DNA from: CAZCGA01 sp964498075 | GTDB taxonomy: Bacteria; Desulfobacterota; Binatia; HRBIN30 | DNA: 64,000 nt | Assembly (NCBI GenBank): GCA_964498075.1 | Contig: CAZCGA010000004.1 | Location: 1-64,000, forward strand | Direction of reading: 5' to 3' | Part shown: piece after piece, positions 1-11,751 of the stretch | Position numbering within the stretch: position 1 is the first letter of the stretch | How the letters are laid out: every line of letters begins with the position of its first letter | Translations under genes and position numbers: made by a program | Notes under the pieces: model-generated | The model's database searches: none | The model's input: the letters and a program-made list of their open reading frames with translations, nothing else | What the model was told of the DNA's origin: nothing

Positions 1-47
1 GGCTGCGCCCGCACCCGCACGAGTTCGCCCTGTATTTCGACGCGTGA
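1..47 (+). CDS. C-terminal end of an unidentified protein (partial)
   Basis: An open frame enters from the left edge and stops at TGA 45-47, giving a last stretch LRPHPHEFALYFDA. It is followed within 25 nt by a strong hairpin, which supports a real gene end. Too little remains to assign a family. Confidence 0.4.
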   Translation, partial: LRPHPHEFALYFDA

Positions 48-69
48 TTCTGACGAGCAACGCGACGCA

Positions 70-101
70 AAAGGGCCGGTGGCAGAGGCTGCCGGCCCTT
101 T
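70..101 (+). terminator. Rho-independent-like terminator
   Basis: A perfect 10-bp stem pairs AAAGGGCCGG (70-79) with CCGGCCCTTT (92-101) around a 12-nt loop and is followed by GCTTTTG. It lies just after the TGA at 45-47 and between convergent genes, so it could end transcripts from either side. Confidence 0.65.
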
Positions 102-157
102 GCTTTTGCGGGCGACCGCGGTCACGGGGGCGGCGCTGCGCACGGCACCCGAGCCGA

Positions 158-880
158 CTACTCCCGCAACTTCACCTCGGTGCTCCCGGTGACCGTCGTG
201 GTGATGATCATCATCTTCTGCCAGATCTTTTGGGACAACCCCGTCGTCAGACGTTCGATGGCATCGACGGCGTCGAGAGCGACCGGATCGTCGTACCGTT
301 CCGCGTAGAGCGCGGCAAGGTTGCTGATCACTGCAAGCATGTCGCTGCAGTAATCCAGGTATCGGGTCAGCGCGAAGGCGGTCATCGTGAACGACGGAGA
401 AGACGCCGTCCGCTGTTCGGGGAACAGCAATCGCTCCGGATCCTTCGTCAGCTGATGCATCTCCACGACGTGGGCGAGCACTCTCAGCTCATTGACGGCT
501 TTCAAGGCGCGGCGGCGCTTGATCCGGGTTTCGACGGTGATCACGGAAAGGATCGCTGCGCCCAAAAGGATGACCACGTTCAGCGCCGCATCCAGCCCCT
601 GCGCGAACTCAGCCCAAGTGCTCGGCGCATTCTGTACGGCGATCCACACCGCGGCCCACACCGCGGCGACGACGATGCCGCTCACGACGACCCCGAGCCC
701 CAACCGCAGCGCGACGAGCGGTCTGGCAACCCCTTCGGATCTCGTCTCCGCCGCGCGAGCGACCGCGAGGAGCTCCGCGCTCACGGCGCTCAGGCCCGAG
801 TCCGGAAACCGCTCGTGCACGCGTCGCTGCAGCCGTTCCGCGGTCTCGACGATCCGTTCTGGATCGAGCTGGCGATACAT
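158..880 (-). CDS. Membrane protein of unknown function
   Basis: This 240-residue protein has an amphipathic N-terminal region. Two hydrophobic segments follow, at about residues 55-83 (VALRLGLGVVVSGIVVAAVW) and 95-115 (ALNVVILLGAAILSVITVET). A charged, helical C-terminal half follows. No known family motif is visible. It starts 15 nt after the lspA stop and is probably the last gene of the ileS-lspA transcription unit. The ATG at 880 is the first good start after lspA. Its role is unknown; the coding call rests on length, operon spacing and a sensible membrane topology. Confidence 0.7.
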   Translation of the reverse strand: MYRQLDPERIVETAERLQRRVHERFPDSGLSAVSAELLAVARAAETRSEGVARPLVALRLGLGVVVSGIVVAAVWAAVWIAVQNAPSTWAEFAQGLDAALNVVILLGAAILSVITVETRIKRRRALKAVNELRVLAHVVEMHQLTKDPERLLFPEQRTASSPSFTMTAFALTRYLDYCSDMLAVISNLAALYAERYDDPVALDAVDAIERLTTGLSQKIWQKMMIITTTVTGSTEVKLRE

Positions 881-895
881 CGCAGGCGGAAGAAT

Positions 896-1389
896 TCACG
901 CCCGCCGGCTCGCGCCGTCGTCGTCGCGGACGAGCAGTGAATAGACGAGCAGGATCAACATCCCGGTGGTGATGCACGAGTCGGCGACGTTGAACGCCGG
1001 CCAGTAATAGCCGCGCCAGTGGAAGTCGAGGAAGTCGGTCACCTCCCCCGCCATCATCCGATCGACCAGATTGCCCAGGGCTCCACCGAGAATGCCGCCG
1101 AGCGCCAGCAGCAACCCGCGCTGTCCGGGCTCGACCCGACGGACGAAGACCAACAGCACCCCGACGGCGACCATCGAAACGACCACGAAGAACGGCAGGC
1201 GCAGGGCGCTGCGGGTGCCGTTGAGGAACCCGAACGCGCCGCCGCTGTTGCGCACGTGGGTGATCGAGAAGATGCCCTCCAGCACCGCAATCGATTCGTA
1301 CAGGCTGACCGTCTGGCGGATGTACCACTTCGTCGCCTGGTCGAGGAGCAGCACGACCGCGGCCACGCCGAGGACGAAGATGTACTTCT

Positions 1390-1393
<4 letters not shown>
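896..1393 (-). CDS. lspA: Lipoprotein signal peptidase (signal peptidase II)
   Basis: LspA is an inner-membrane aspartyl protease that removes signal peptides from prolipoproteins. The 165-residue protein has four hydrophobic segments. It also has the family signatures GNLVDR (Asp111) and FNVADS (Asp138), which carry the two catalytic aspartates, and an NSGGAFG loop near residue 50. The start MKKYIF at 1393 overlaps the ileS stop in an ATGA arrangement, which settles the start against a longer upstream frame. The ileS-lspA order is common in bacteria and implies translational coupling. Confidence 0.95.
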
Positions 1394-4206
<2,813 letters not shown>

Positions 4207-4248
4207 CCTATGCTGACCGCTGGCGCCGAAAGAACGCTCGGCCTCGGT

Positions 4249-4277
4249 CTCATAGCAGCAGGGCTACGGCGATTCAA
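4249..4277 (-). promoter_or_regulatory. Candidate sigma70-type promoter for ileS
   Basis: Read on the minus strand, TTGAAT (4277-4272), a 17-bp spacer and TATGAG (4254-4249) lie about 40 nt before the ileS ATG. Each hexamer matches the consensus at four of six positions. No T-box leader or other long regulatory leader fits in the remaining space. Confidence 0.45.
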
Positions 4278-4355
4278 ATTATCGTCCACGGAAGAGGAAT
4301 CGAGCAACCCTTGGTGCACGCAGGTGAACGCGGATCAAGGAAGCCTCTTCATCCG

Positions 4356-5480
4356 ATGGTACTGGGCGAAGCGTCTTTGACATCGGCCATCGCGGTTGCT
4401 AGTCGGCCTTACGTGGAGTCGCATCTGGCACCGCTGTTCGACGAGCTGGTGCGCGGCTGCTTCGGCACCACGACCATGGTGCGCCGCGTCGCGCCGCTTG
4501 CCGGTGACGCGTCCACCCGGCGTTACGCGCGGTTGTGGCTCGAAGGGGCCGCCGCGCCGGCTTCTGTCGTGGCGATGATCCTTGCCGACCGCGGCATCGC
4601 GATGTCCTCCGACGAGTTGGCTGTCTTCACGGAGGCGCCCCGAGAACTGCCGTACCTGAACGTGCACCGCTTCCTCAGCGGACTCGCTGTGGCCGTGCCA
4701 CGCTTGTACGCCGACGCGTCGGAGCGCAGCGTGCTCCTGCTGGAGGACATTGGGGACACGGCGCTCTGGGACACCGTACAGCAACAGTCCGCAGACGGCG
4801 TCCGGCGTTGCTATGAACGGGCCATCGACCAGCTGCTCCTCATCCAGATCGATGGCACGCGGCGGCCCGATCCGAGCTGCATTGCGTTTCAACAGCGCTT
4901 CGATAAGCGCCTGTTCGTCTGGGAGTTTGAGCACTTCATCGAGTACGGCATCGAACGCCGCACCGGCCGGCCGCTTCCGAACACCGACGCGCAGACCCTG
5001 CGCGCCCACTTCGCCGCCATCGCGCACCGCCTCGACGCGCAACCGCGCGTCCTCAACCACCGCGACTTCCACAGCTGGAATCTGTTCGTGCAGGCTGACA
5101 CTATCCGGGTCATCGACTTTCAAGACGCCCTGCTCGCTCCGGGGCCATATGATCTGGCCACCCTCCTCGGCGACCGCGATACGCCCCAAGTGGTGCGGCC
5201 GGACATCGAGCAGCCGCTCCTCGACTACTATCGGCGACGCTGGCACGAGATGTCCGGTGCCGCACTCGACCAGGCCGAGTTCGAGGACATCTACTTCCTC
5301 TGTGCGCTGCAGAAGGCGCTCAAGGTCGTCGGCCGGTTCCACTTTCTCGACCTTGAGAAGAAGAAGCCTGGGTACCTGCGCTACATCCCTTCAATCGTAA
5401 GACAGATCGAGCGCATCTTGCCGCGCTTCCCTGAGCTTCGCGAGATGGCAGATATCTTGCGACGCCATTTGCCGCGATGA
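4356..5480 (+). CDS. amgK: AmgK-like sugar kinase (phosphotransferase family)
   Basis: This is a protein of the aminoglycoside-phosphotransferase fold with the catalytic loop HRDFHSWN and the metal-binding IDFQDA. The N-terminal PLAGDASTRRYARL is typical of AmgK, the anomeric MurNAc/GlcNAc kinase. The next gene, 4 nt downstream, encodes a MurU-like nucleotidyltransferase. AmgK and MurU together turn recycled MurNAc into UDP-MurNAc in Pseudomonas. The ATG at 4356 gives 374 residues. An in-frame TTG at 4311 would add 15 residues; neither start has a well-placed ribosome site. The substrate is inferred from the pair, not proven. Confidence 0.8.
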   Translation: MVLGEASLTSAIAVASRPYVESHLAPLFDELVRGCFGTTTMVRRVAPLAGDASTRRYARLWLEGAAAPASVVAMILADRGIAMSSDELAVFTEAPRELPYLNVHRFLSGLAVAVPRLYADASERSVLLLEDIGDTALWDTVQQQSADGVRRCYERAIDQLLLIQIDGTRRPDPSCIAFQQRFDKRLFVWEFEHFIEYGIERRTGRPLPNTDAQTLRAHFAAIAHRLDAQPRVLNHRDFHSWNLFVQADTIRVIDFQDALLAPGPYDLATLLGDRDTPQVVRPDIEQPLLDYYRRRWHEMSGAALDQAEFEDIYFLCALQKALKVVGRFHFLDLEKKKPGYLRYIPSIVRQIERILPRFPELREMADILRRHLPR

Positions 5481-5484
5481 ACCC

Positions 5485-6234
5485 ATGCGCGCCATGATTC
5501 TGGCGGCAGGCAAAGGGACGCGCCTGCGGCCGCTCACCGACATGGTGCCGAAGCCGTTACTGGAGGTCGCCGGCCGGCCGATGATTGCGTTCCCTTTGCA
5601 GCTGCTGCGCGACGCGGGGATTGAGGAAGTCGTGATCAACTTGCATCACCTCGGCGACCAGATCCGCAGCCGGCTCGGCGACGGCAGCGCTTACAGCATG
5701 CGCATCACCTACTCCGAGGAGGATCCCATTCTGGATACCGGGGGAGCGATCGCCGCGGCGCGCGCGTTCTTGAGCGGCGGTACTTTCGCCGTGCTGAACG
5801 CCGACACGGTGGTCGACCTGCGGCTCCGTGACGTGCTCGACTTCCACCAGCGGCACGACGCGACGGTCACAATGGTGCTGCGGCCGGATCCTGACGCGCT
5901 GCGTAAAGACGATATCGCGGTCGACGCCGGGCAGTGTGTCTGGCGCTTTCTCGGCCACACCCGCGGCGCGCCGCCGCCGGGCGCGGATCGGTCCGCGCGC
6001 CTGATGTACGCCGGTGTGCTCGTCTTCGAGGCGCGCGTGTTCGACTACCTGCACGCCGGCGTATACAGCGTCACACGCGACGTTTTGCCGCGTTTGCTGC
6101 GCGCCGGCGAGTCGCTCTACGGCTTCGTGCATCACGGATACTGGCGCGTGCTGGACACCCCGGGTGATCTCGCCGCGGGCCGGCACGAGCTCGCGGGTCG
6201 AGTGATGGGAGGACGCCAGGAGGAAGTTTCTTGA
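5485..6234 (+). CDS. murU: MurU-like sugar-1-phosphate nucleotidyltransferase
   Basis: The N-terminal signature AAGKGTRLRPLTDMVPKPLL is the nucleotide-binding loop of the NTP-transferase family. NADTVVDLRL near residue 108 carries a metal-binding Asp. At 249 residues without a left-handed beta-helix, it matches the short MurU/mannose-1-phosphate guanylyltransferase group, not GlmU. With the adjacent AmgK-like kinase it is likely to make UDP-MurNAc from MurNAc-1-phosphate, bypassing fosfomycin-sensitive MurA. A GDP-mannose role is possible from the fold alone. Confidence 0.8.
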   Translation: MRAMILAAGKGTRLRPLTDMVPKPLLEVAGRPMIAFPLQLLRDAGIEEVVINLHHLGDQIRSRLGDGSAYSMRITYSEEDPILDTGGAIAAARAFLSGGTFAVLNADTVVDLRLRDVLDFHQRHDATVTMVLRPDPDALRKDDIAVDAGQCVWRFLGHTRGAPPPGADRSARLMYAGVLVFEARVFDYLHAGVYSVTRDVLPRLLRAGESLYGFVHHGYWRVLDTPGDLAAGRHELAGRVMGGRQEEVS

Positions 6235-6259
6235 CAAAGTGCGTCATGCGCTTCATAGA
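6231..6259 (+). promoter_or_regulatory. Weak candidate promoter for the patatin gene
   Basis: A perfect TTGACA (6231-6236) overlaps the stop codon of the upstream gene. A 17-bp spacer leads to CATAGA (6254-6259), a poor -10 match. It lies 30 nt before the ATG at 6290. Confidence 0.3.
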
Positions 6260-6289
6260 TCAAGCAGTTGATTGAATTGCGAGGTGGCG

Positions 6290-7630
6290 ATGGGCATCAC
6301 CGTCGTTCAAAAGAGTGATCTGTCGGTCCGCAAGAAGAATCCGAAGATCGCCTTGGTGCTGGCCGGCGGCGCAGTCACGGGCGGCGCCTTCAAGCTCGGC
6401 GGCTTGAAGGCCCTCGACGATTTTCTGGTCAATCGGAAGACGATCGAGTTCGACACCTACGTGGGGTTGAGCGCCGGTGCCGTGCTCGCCGCGCCGTTGG
6501 CGGCAGGCGTCACTCCAGCGGAAATGCTGAAGAGTCTCGAGGGAAAATCGTCACAGTTTGATCGCTTTGGTCCAGGCGACGTCTACGCGCCGGCGCTGCG
6601 CGACTTCATCGCGCAGCCGGCTCGCTTCGCTCTTGACGTGTTGACGTATCTGCCGGGCACGGTGGGTGACCTGCTGAGCCAGCTGCCGCAGCTGGCCGCC
6701 GCGCTGCAGAAGCCGCTCGCGCAGGTCTGGGAGCAACCCGGCCTCAACAGTGTGCAGGATGTCCTCACACCCATCGGCGAAGCGCTGGCCAAACGGCGCG
6801 CCCTGCCGTCGCCGCTCGACTATCTGCCGTCCGGCTTGTTCGACAATGCCAGCATCGAACGCTACCTGCGGCGCAACCTGGAACGCGCCGGCATCCCGAA
6901 CGAGTTCCGCGACCTGCAGCGGGTCACGAAGAAGGAACTCTACATCGGCGCGATGAACCTGGATACCGCGGAGCGCGTCGTGTTCGGTTACGACGAGGAT
7001 ACGTCGGCAACCGTGTCGCAGGCGGTGCAGGCGTCGACGGCCCTGCCCGGCTTCTACAAGCCCGCGCGCATCAACGGCGTCGACTACGTCGACGGCGGCG
7101 TGCGCCGCACCGCCAACATCGACGTCGCCATCGAGCACGGCGCCCAGCTGGTCATCTGCTACAACCCGTTCCGTCCCTTCTCGAATCGCGTACGCCGCAT
7201 GGAAAAGAACGGCACGTACCACATCGAGGGGCGACGGCTCGCCGAGGCCGGGATCCTGACGGTGTTGAACCAGGTGTTCCGCACCTTGCTGCACTCGCGG
7301 CTGCAATACGGGCTGCGTCAGTATCAGGACGATCCGAACTTCCGCGGAGACATCGTGGTCATCGAGCCGAAGGAGACCGACCGGCACTTCTTCCAGCTGA
7401 GCGCCATGTCGTACTGGCAGCGGCTGCGAGCCGGGCAATACGGCTACATCTCGGTCACCGAATCGATCCAGCAGAACTACGATCTGATCAAGCAGATCCT
7501 GGAGAGCTACGGGATTCTGATGACGCGCCGTCAGGTGCGCGCCGGCGTCGAGCGCATTCGGGAAGAGAGCGACGACGCCGCCGGCGTGCTCACCAACGAC
7601 GTGCCGAGCCGCAACTTGAGCGTGGCCTGA
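6290..7630 (+). CDS. Patatin-like phospholipase
   Basis: The protein belongs to the patatin lipid-hydrolase family, with a Ser-Asp dyad. Visible elements are the glycine-rich oxyanion-hole region GGAVTGGAFKLGG (residues 26-38), the nucleophile elbow GLSAG (Ser61) and DGG (Asp268). The 446-residue protein has no signal peptide and is probably cytosolic or membrane-peripheral. The start at 6290 is chosen because GAGGTGG precedes it; a TTG at 6272 is in frame. It is followed by a long inverted repeat and a convergent thiolase. Substrate is unknown. Confidence 0.9.
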   Translation: MGITVVQKSDLSVRKKNPKIALVLAGGAVTGGAFKLGGLKALDDFLVNRKTIEFDTYVGLSAGAVLAAPLAAGVTPAEMLKSLEGKSSQFDRFGPGDVYAPALRDFIAQPARFALDVLTYLPGTVGDLLSQLPQLAAALQKPLAQVWEQPGLNSVQDVLTPIGEALAKRRALPSPLDYLPSGLFDNASIERYLRRNLERAGIPNEFRDLQRVTKKELYIGAMNLDTAERVVFGYDEDTSATVSQAVQASTALPGFYKPARINGVDYVDGGVRRTANIDVAIEHGAQLVICYNPFRPFSNRVRRMEKNGTYHIEGRRLAEAGILTVLNQVFRTLLHSRLQYGLRQYQDDPNFRGDIVVIEPKETDRHFFQLSAMSYWQRLRAGQYGYISVTESIQQNYDLIKQILESYGILMTRRQVRAGVERIREESDDAAGVLTNDVPSRNLSVA

Positions 7631-7632
7631 GT

Positions 7633-7706
7633 CGTGTTCGTGAATCGTGAGTCGTGGTCGTGAGGGGTTGAGGATGCTTCCCCTACGAGCACGATTCACG
7701 AACACG
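7633..7706. repeat. 17-bp inverted repeat between convergent genes
   Basis: CGTGTTCGTGAATCGTG (7633-7649) is perfectly complementary to CACGATTCACGAACACG (7690-7706), with a 40-nt loop. The left side is itself made of short CGTGA-type units. It fills the space between the patatin stop and the thiolase stop, so a bidirectional transcription end is plausible. It lacks a T-run. Confidence 0.7.
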
Positions 7707-7717
7707 ATTCACGTTCT

Positions 7718-8857
7718 TCACAGTCTCTCAATGATCGTGGTGATGCCCATGCCGATGCCGATGCACATCGTCGAGAGGCCGTAGCGTTTGTTCCGGCGCT
7801 CCAACTCATCGAGTAGCGTCCCGATCAGCATGGCGCCGGTGGCGCCGAGCGGATGGCCCAGCGCGATGGCCCCGCCGTTGACGTTCACCTTCTCCGGGTC
7901 CATCCCGGTCTCTTGCATGACGCACAGCGGCACGGGCGCGAAGGCCTCGTTGATCTCGATAACGTCGATGTCGTCGATCTTCAGGCCGGTGCGCTTGAGC
8001 ACCTTCTGAGTGGCCGGGATCGGTCCGGTCAGCATGATCACCGGCTCGGAACCGACGATCACCTGATCCACGACCCGACCGCGCGGCTTCAGGTGCAGCT
8101 CCTTCACTTTCCGCTCCGACGCCAGCAGGACGACCGCGGCGCCGTCGACGATGCCGCTCGAGTTCCCGGCGGTGATCTTGCCGTCCGGCTTGAACGACGG
8201 TTGCAGCGCCATCAATCCGTCCAGCGTCGACTGTGGCCGCACGTGCTCGTCGGTGTCGCAGCGCTTCGCTTCCCCGTTGTGGGTCGCGTCCACCGGCACG
8301 ATGCTCTTCTTGAAGCGGCCCTCCTGGATGGCGCGCCACGCCTTCTGCTGGCTGGCGAGCGCAAACTGGTCCAACTGCTCGCGGCTGAAGTTCCACTGCT
8401 CGGCGATCATCTCCGCCGACAGACCCTGCGGCACCAGGTTGTACTTCTCCAGCAAGCTGGGCGGCAGCGGCCCCATGTCGGCGCCCATGGGAACGCGCGT
8501 CATGCTCTCGACCCCACCCGCGACCACCAGGTCCTGCGCCCCCGCCTTGATCGCCTGCGCGGCGAAGTTGACCGCCTGCTGGCCGGAGCCGCAGAAGCGG
8601 TTCAAGGTGACGCCCGGCACTTCGACGGGCCAGCCGGCGGCCAGCACCGCGCCGCGCGCGATGTTCGTGCCCTGCTCTCCGGTCTCGGTGACGCAGCCCA
8701 CCACCACGTCGTCGACCTCTCGGGGATCGACGCCGGTGCGCCGCATGATGGCGTTCAACGGCACGCCGAAGAGATCGATGGGATGCACGCCCGAGAGACT
8801 GCCCTTGCGTCGGCCGCGTGGCGTTCGGCAGGCATCGATGATGTACGCTTCACTCAT
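7718..8857 (-). CDS. Thiolase (acetyl-CoA C-acyltransferase)
   Basis: Thiolases cleave 3-ketoacyl-CoA or condense acyl-CoAs. All family motifs are present: the nucleophilic Cys89 in NRFCGSGQQAV, the GGAIALGHPLGATGA block with its catalytic His, and the C-terminal MCIGIGMG with the second Cys. The length of 379 residues is normal for a degradative-type thiolase. AGGAGG sits just before the ATG at 8857, which fixes the start. It stands alone, so fatty-acid oxidation versus another ketoacyl pathway cannot be decided here. Confidence 0.93.
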   Translation of the reverse strand: MSEAYIIDACRTPRGRRKGSLSGVHPIDLFGVPLNAIMRRTGVDPREVDDVVVGCVTETGEQGTNIARGAVLAAGWPVEVPGVTLNRFCGSGQQAVNFAAQAIKAGAQDLVVAGGVESMTRVPMGADMGPLPPSLLEKYNLVPQGLSAEMIAEQWNFSREQLDQFALASQQKAWRAIQEGRFKKSIVPVDATHNGEAKRCDTDEHVRPQSTLDGLMALQPSFKPDGKITAGNSSGIVDGAAVVLLASERKVKELHLKPRGRVVDQVIVGSEPVIMLTGPIPATQKVLKRTGLKIDDIDVIEINEAFAPVPLCVMQETGMDPEKVNVNGGAIALGHPLGATGAMLIGTLLDELERRNKRYGLSTMCIGIGMGITTIIERL

Positions 8858-8968
8858 GGTTCCTCCTTGCAGACGACGGACGAGAGAGATGACAGACAGC
8901 AGACTACGGATCTGCCGAACGTCGGTAACAGCCGTCCCACCGTGAGTCAACCCGCCGCGCGGCGCAGG

Positions 8969-10384
8969 TCACTGCGACCGGGGGCGTGCGTGGTGTAAGT
9001 AGTCGCTCAACTCGTTGATCTCGGCGCGGACTTCCTGCAACCGCTCGCTGCCCGGCGCCAGCAGCGGCTCGGCCTTTTCGAACTGGCTGAGCGCCTTGTC
9101 GAACTCGCCGCGCAGCATGAAGGCCTGGCCGAGGTGGTAGAAGCCTTCGCCCTGGCGGCCGGCGCGGCCCGCGAGAATGCCGACGGCATAGTGCGCCTCC
9201 TCGAGGTGCGGCGCCAGCTGCAGTGCGCGCTCGTACTCGCGCATCGCGCCGCTGCTGTCATTGAGCGACTCCAGCACCTTCCCGAGCTCCTGGTGGCCGA
9301 CGGGATCGTCGGGATCGGTCTCGGTCGCGCGACTCAACAGCTCGCGCGCTTTCTCCAGCTGCCGCTGGCGCAGCAACGTCCGGCCGATCTCGCGGTCCAC
9401 ACCGGCAAACCCCAGTGCGCGCGCCGCGTCGAAGCTCTCCCGCGCCGCATCGAAGACCCCCGCTTCGAGGTACGCCAATCCCAGGAGATAGCGGGCGCGG
9501 CCGCTGGTTGGGTGACTCTCGGCCTCACGCCGGTAGAACGCGACGACGTCCTGCACCGGTTCGGAGCGCGCGCGAATGAGCAGTTGCACGCGCTCCAGCT
9601 CCAGGCTGGTGGGCTGCCGCGGCCCTTGGTCCCATTGACGCGCGTGCAACACCGCCTCCAAGTTGGTGAGGCGCGTGTCGGTGAGCGGATGGGACAGCAA
9701 ATACGGCGGCGCGAACGTCGGCGTCGTGCGCTGCTCGTCGAGCATCTTCTTGAAGAAGTCCAACATCCCGCGCGGATCGTAGCCCGCCGTGCGCATGTAG
9801 CGCGCGCCGAGGTAGTCGGCTTCCTGCTCGAACTCCCGCCGGTACTGCAGCTGTGTCGCGGCGTTCGCCGCCACCGCGCCGGCGCCGATCGCCGGCTGCA
9901 CCACGGACAAGAGGACACCGAGCAAGGTGGCGTAGTTCATCAGCTGTGTGGCCTCTTGCTGTCGCGCCAGGTGGTGCGCGTTGACGTGCGCGATCTCGTG
10001 ACCGAGGACTCCGGCCAGCTCGTCGTCGTTGACCGCCCGAGTCAGCATCCCGCCATGCACGTAGATGTACCCGCCGGGCACCGCGAAGGCGTTGATCCGC
10101 GGGTCACGCACGACGAAGAACTGATAGGTGAAGGTCTGATCGTCGAGGGCCGCGACGATGCGCTGGCCGATCCGGTTGACGTAGCTGACGACCTCCACGT
10201 CGTCGATCAAGGGCAGCTTGGCGCGGGCTTCGAGCGCGAACTTCCTTCCCAGCTCCTTCTCGTCGCTGCTCGACACCGCGGCTCCCACGCCTGGCCACAG
10301 CACCCCGGACACGAGCATCCACACGAGCCCGTGCAGCAGGCCTGGGACGATGCGCCTAGCGGCTCTTGCTCGAAGCGTCCGCAT
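8969..10384 (-). CDS. Periplasmic M48 metalloprotease with TPR domain (BepA-like)
   Basis: A cleavable signal peptide (Arg-rich start, hydrophobic core, AxA site near residue 36) is followed by an M48 peptidase domain. This has the zinc motif HEIAH (H129, E130, H133) and a downstream EQEADYLGARYM carrying the third ligand. The last 200 residues form TPR-like helical repeats. This architecture is that of BepA/YfgC, an outer-membrane protein quality-control protease. The chosen start overlaps the rmuC end by 29 nt. An in-frame extension to 10438 would bury the signal peptide. Confidence 0.88.
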   Translation of the reverse strand: MRTLRARAARRIVPGLLHGLVWMLVSGVLWPGVGAAVSSSDEKELGRKFALEARAKLPLIDDVEVVSYVNRIGQRIVAALDDQTFTYQFFVVRDPRINAFAVPGGYIYVHGGMLTRAVNDDELAGVLGHEIAHVNAHHLARQQEATQLMNYATLLGVLLSVVQPAIGAGAVAANAATQLQYRREFEQEADYLGARYMRTAGYDPRGMLDFFKKMLDEQRTTPTFAPPYLLSHPLTDTRLTNLEAVLHARQWDQGPRQPTSLELERVQLLIRARSEPVQDVVAFYRREAESHPTSGRARYLLGLAYLEAGVFDAARESFDAARALGFAGVDREIGRTLLRQRQLEKARELLSRATETDPDDPVGHQELGKVLESLNDSSGAMREYERALQLAPHLEEAHYAVGILAGRAGRQGEGFYHLGQAFMLRGEFDKALSQFEKAEPLLAPGSERLQEVRAEINELSDYLHHARPRSQ

Positions 10385-11534
10385 TGGCGGGGAATAGCTC
10401 GGTGACCTGGCCCTGGTCGACCTGCGGAGCGCCGACATCGTCTCTGCCGGTCACACCGGCGAATCGCGCATCGAAGCGCTCCAGCCTGCGGTCCGCGCCG
10501 GCGAAGCTGCTGCCGGCGTTGGTGAGATGCTTCCCGAGCAGACGGAAATCGTCGCGGAAGCGATCGAAGTCGGCGCGCAAACCGCCGAGCTGTTGCAGGA
10601 TCTCGCGCGACTGCTCTTCGATCCGCAGGCCCCGCAAGCCCAGCACGATGGCCTGCAGGTAGGCGTAGAAGGAGCCGGGCGATACGGGAATCACGCGGCG
10701 CGCCAGGGCGTACTCGCCGATCCCGGCCTCGGCGGTGAGATCGTCCTTCACGACGATCTCGTAGTAGACGTTCTCCGCAGGGATATACATCAAGGCGAAG
10801 TCGAACGTGCCCTCGTCCGGCAGGATGTACTTGGACGCCACTGCGTCGATGTGGCGCTTGACGTCGGCGACGAACGCCCGCCGGGCGCGCGCCCGCTCGT
10901 CGTCGGTTTGCGCGTCGAGCAGGCGGCGGAAGTTCTCCAACGGGAACTTCGAATCCACCGGCACCAATCCGGAGCCCAGCTTGATCACCGCATCGACCTT
11001 CTGACCGCCGCGGAACGCATACTGGATGGTGAAGTGTTCCGCCGGGAGGATTTGCGCCAGCAGGTCTTCGAGCAGCAGCTCGCCCAGCCCACCGCGCAGC
11101 TTGGGCGCCCGCAGGATCTGCTGCAACGACGCGATGTCCTTGCCCACCTCGTAGATCTTCCGATTCGCTTCTTCCAAGCCGCCAAGGCTGCGGTGCACGT
11201 CGCCTACGACTTGCGCCGTACGGTCCAACCGTTCACCGAGCGTCTGATTGGTCTGCTGCAGCAACACCGCGTTCTCCTGCAGGCGTTGGTTGACGGCGCC
11301 GATCACCTGGCCCAGCTGCTGGTTGACCGTCTGTGCGTTGGCGTCGAGCGCCTGAGCGAACTGCGCGCGCAGGCCGTCGAGCTGTTGTTGCAGCAGCAAC
11401 GACGAGCGATCCGCATCGCGCGCCGCGTTGAGGGCCTCTAGGCGCGCCGCGGTGCGCCGTTGCCCGAGCAAGAGCAGCACCAGCAAGACCGCCAGAAGAC
11501 CCAGACCGATGCCGACTCCAAACGTCGCGGTCAC
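10356..11534 (-). CDS. rmuC: DNA recombination protein RmuC
   Basis: RmuC is a predicted nuclease-fold protein that limits DNA inversions at short inverted repeats. The 392-residue protein has an N-terminal transmembrane helix (residues 5-25), a long coiled coil (about 30-130) and the conserved RmuC core. The core includes KLRGGLGELLLEDLL, VPVDSKFPLENF and YVYLQ-like VSPGSFYAYLQAI. The start overlaps the stop of the upstream 70-residue gene in an ATGA arrangement. Function is from family knowledge. Confidence 0.93.
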   Translation of the reverse strand: MTATFGVGIGLGLLAVLLVLLLLGQRRTAARLEALNAARDADRSSLLLQQQLDGLRAQFAQALDANAQTVNQQLGQVIGAVNQRLQENAVLLQQTNQTLGERLDRTAQVVGDVHRSLGGLEEANRKIYEVGKDIASLQQILRAPKLRGGLGELLLEDLLAQILPAEHFTIQYAFRGGQKVDAVIKLGSGLVPVDSKFPLENFRRLLDAQTDDERARARRAFVADVKRHIDAVASKYILPDEGTFDFALMYIPAENVYYEIVVKDDLTAEAGIGEYALARRVIPVSPGSFYAYLQAIVLGLRGLRIEEQSREILQQLGGLRADFDRFRDDFRLLGKHLTNAGSSFAGADRRLERFDARFAGVTGRDDVGAPQVDQGQVTELFPANADASSKSR

Positions 11535-11743
11535 AGGGTTCGCACCGCGTATTCCAGCAGCTCGCTCAGCTGCCGCACCCGACGCGCATACACCGGCCGC
11601 TCGGCCGGCGAGGCGTCATCGAACATCTGCAGCGCCAGCTCAATGGTGGATTGGATGAGGGCAATGCAATGCTCGGTGTACAGCCGCTCCCGCTGCCGGC
11701 GACGGGAGCGGACGATGTCCTCGAACGGAACGATGACCGCCAT
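11531..11743 (-). CDS. Small conserved-looking protein of unknown function
   Basis: A 70-residue charged, helical protein starts MAVIVPFEDIVRSRRRQ. It is tightly packed between trmJ (8 nt away) and rmuC (ATGA overlap), which supports a real gene. No domain is recognised. The helical pattern with no Cys or membrane segment suggests a small cytosolic adaptor. Confidence 0.65.
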   Translation of the reverse strand: MAVIVPFEDIVRSRRRQRERLYTEHCIALIQSTIELALQMFDDASPAERPVYARRVRQLSELLEYAVRTL

Positions 11744-11751
11744 GCCCTACC

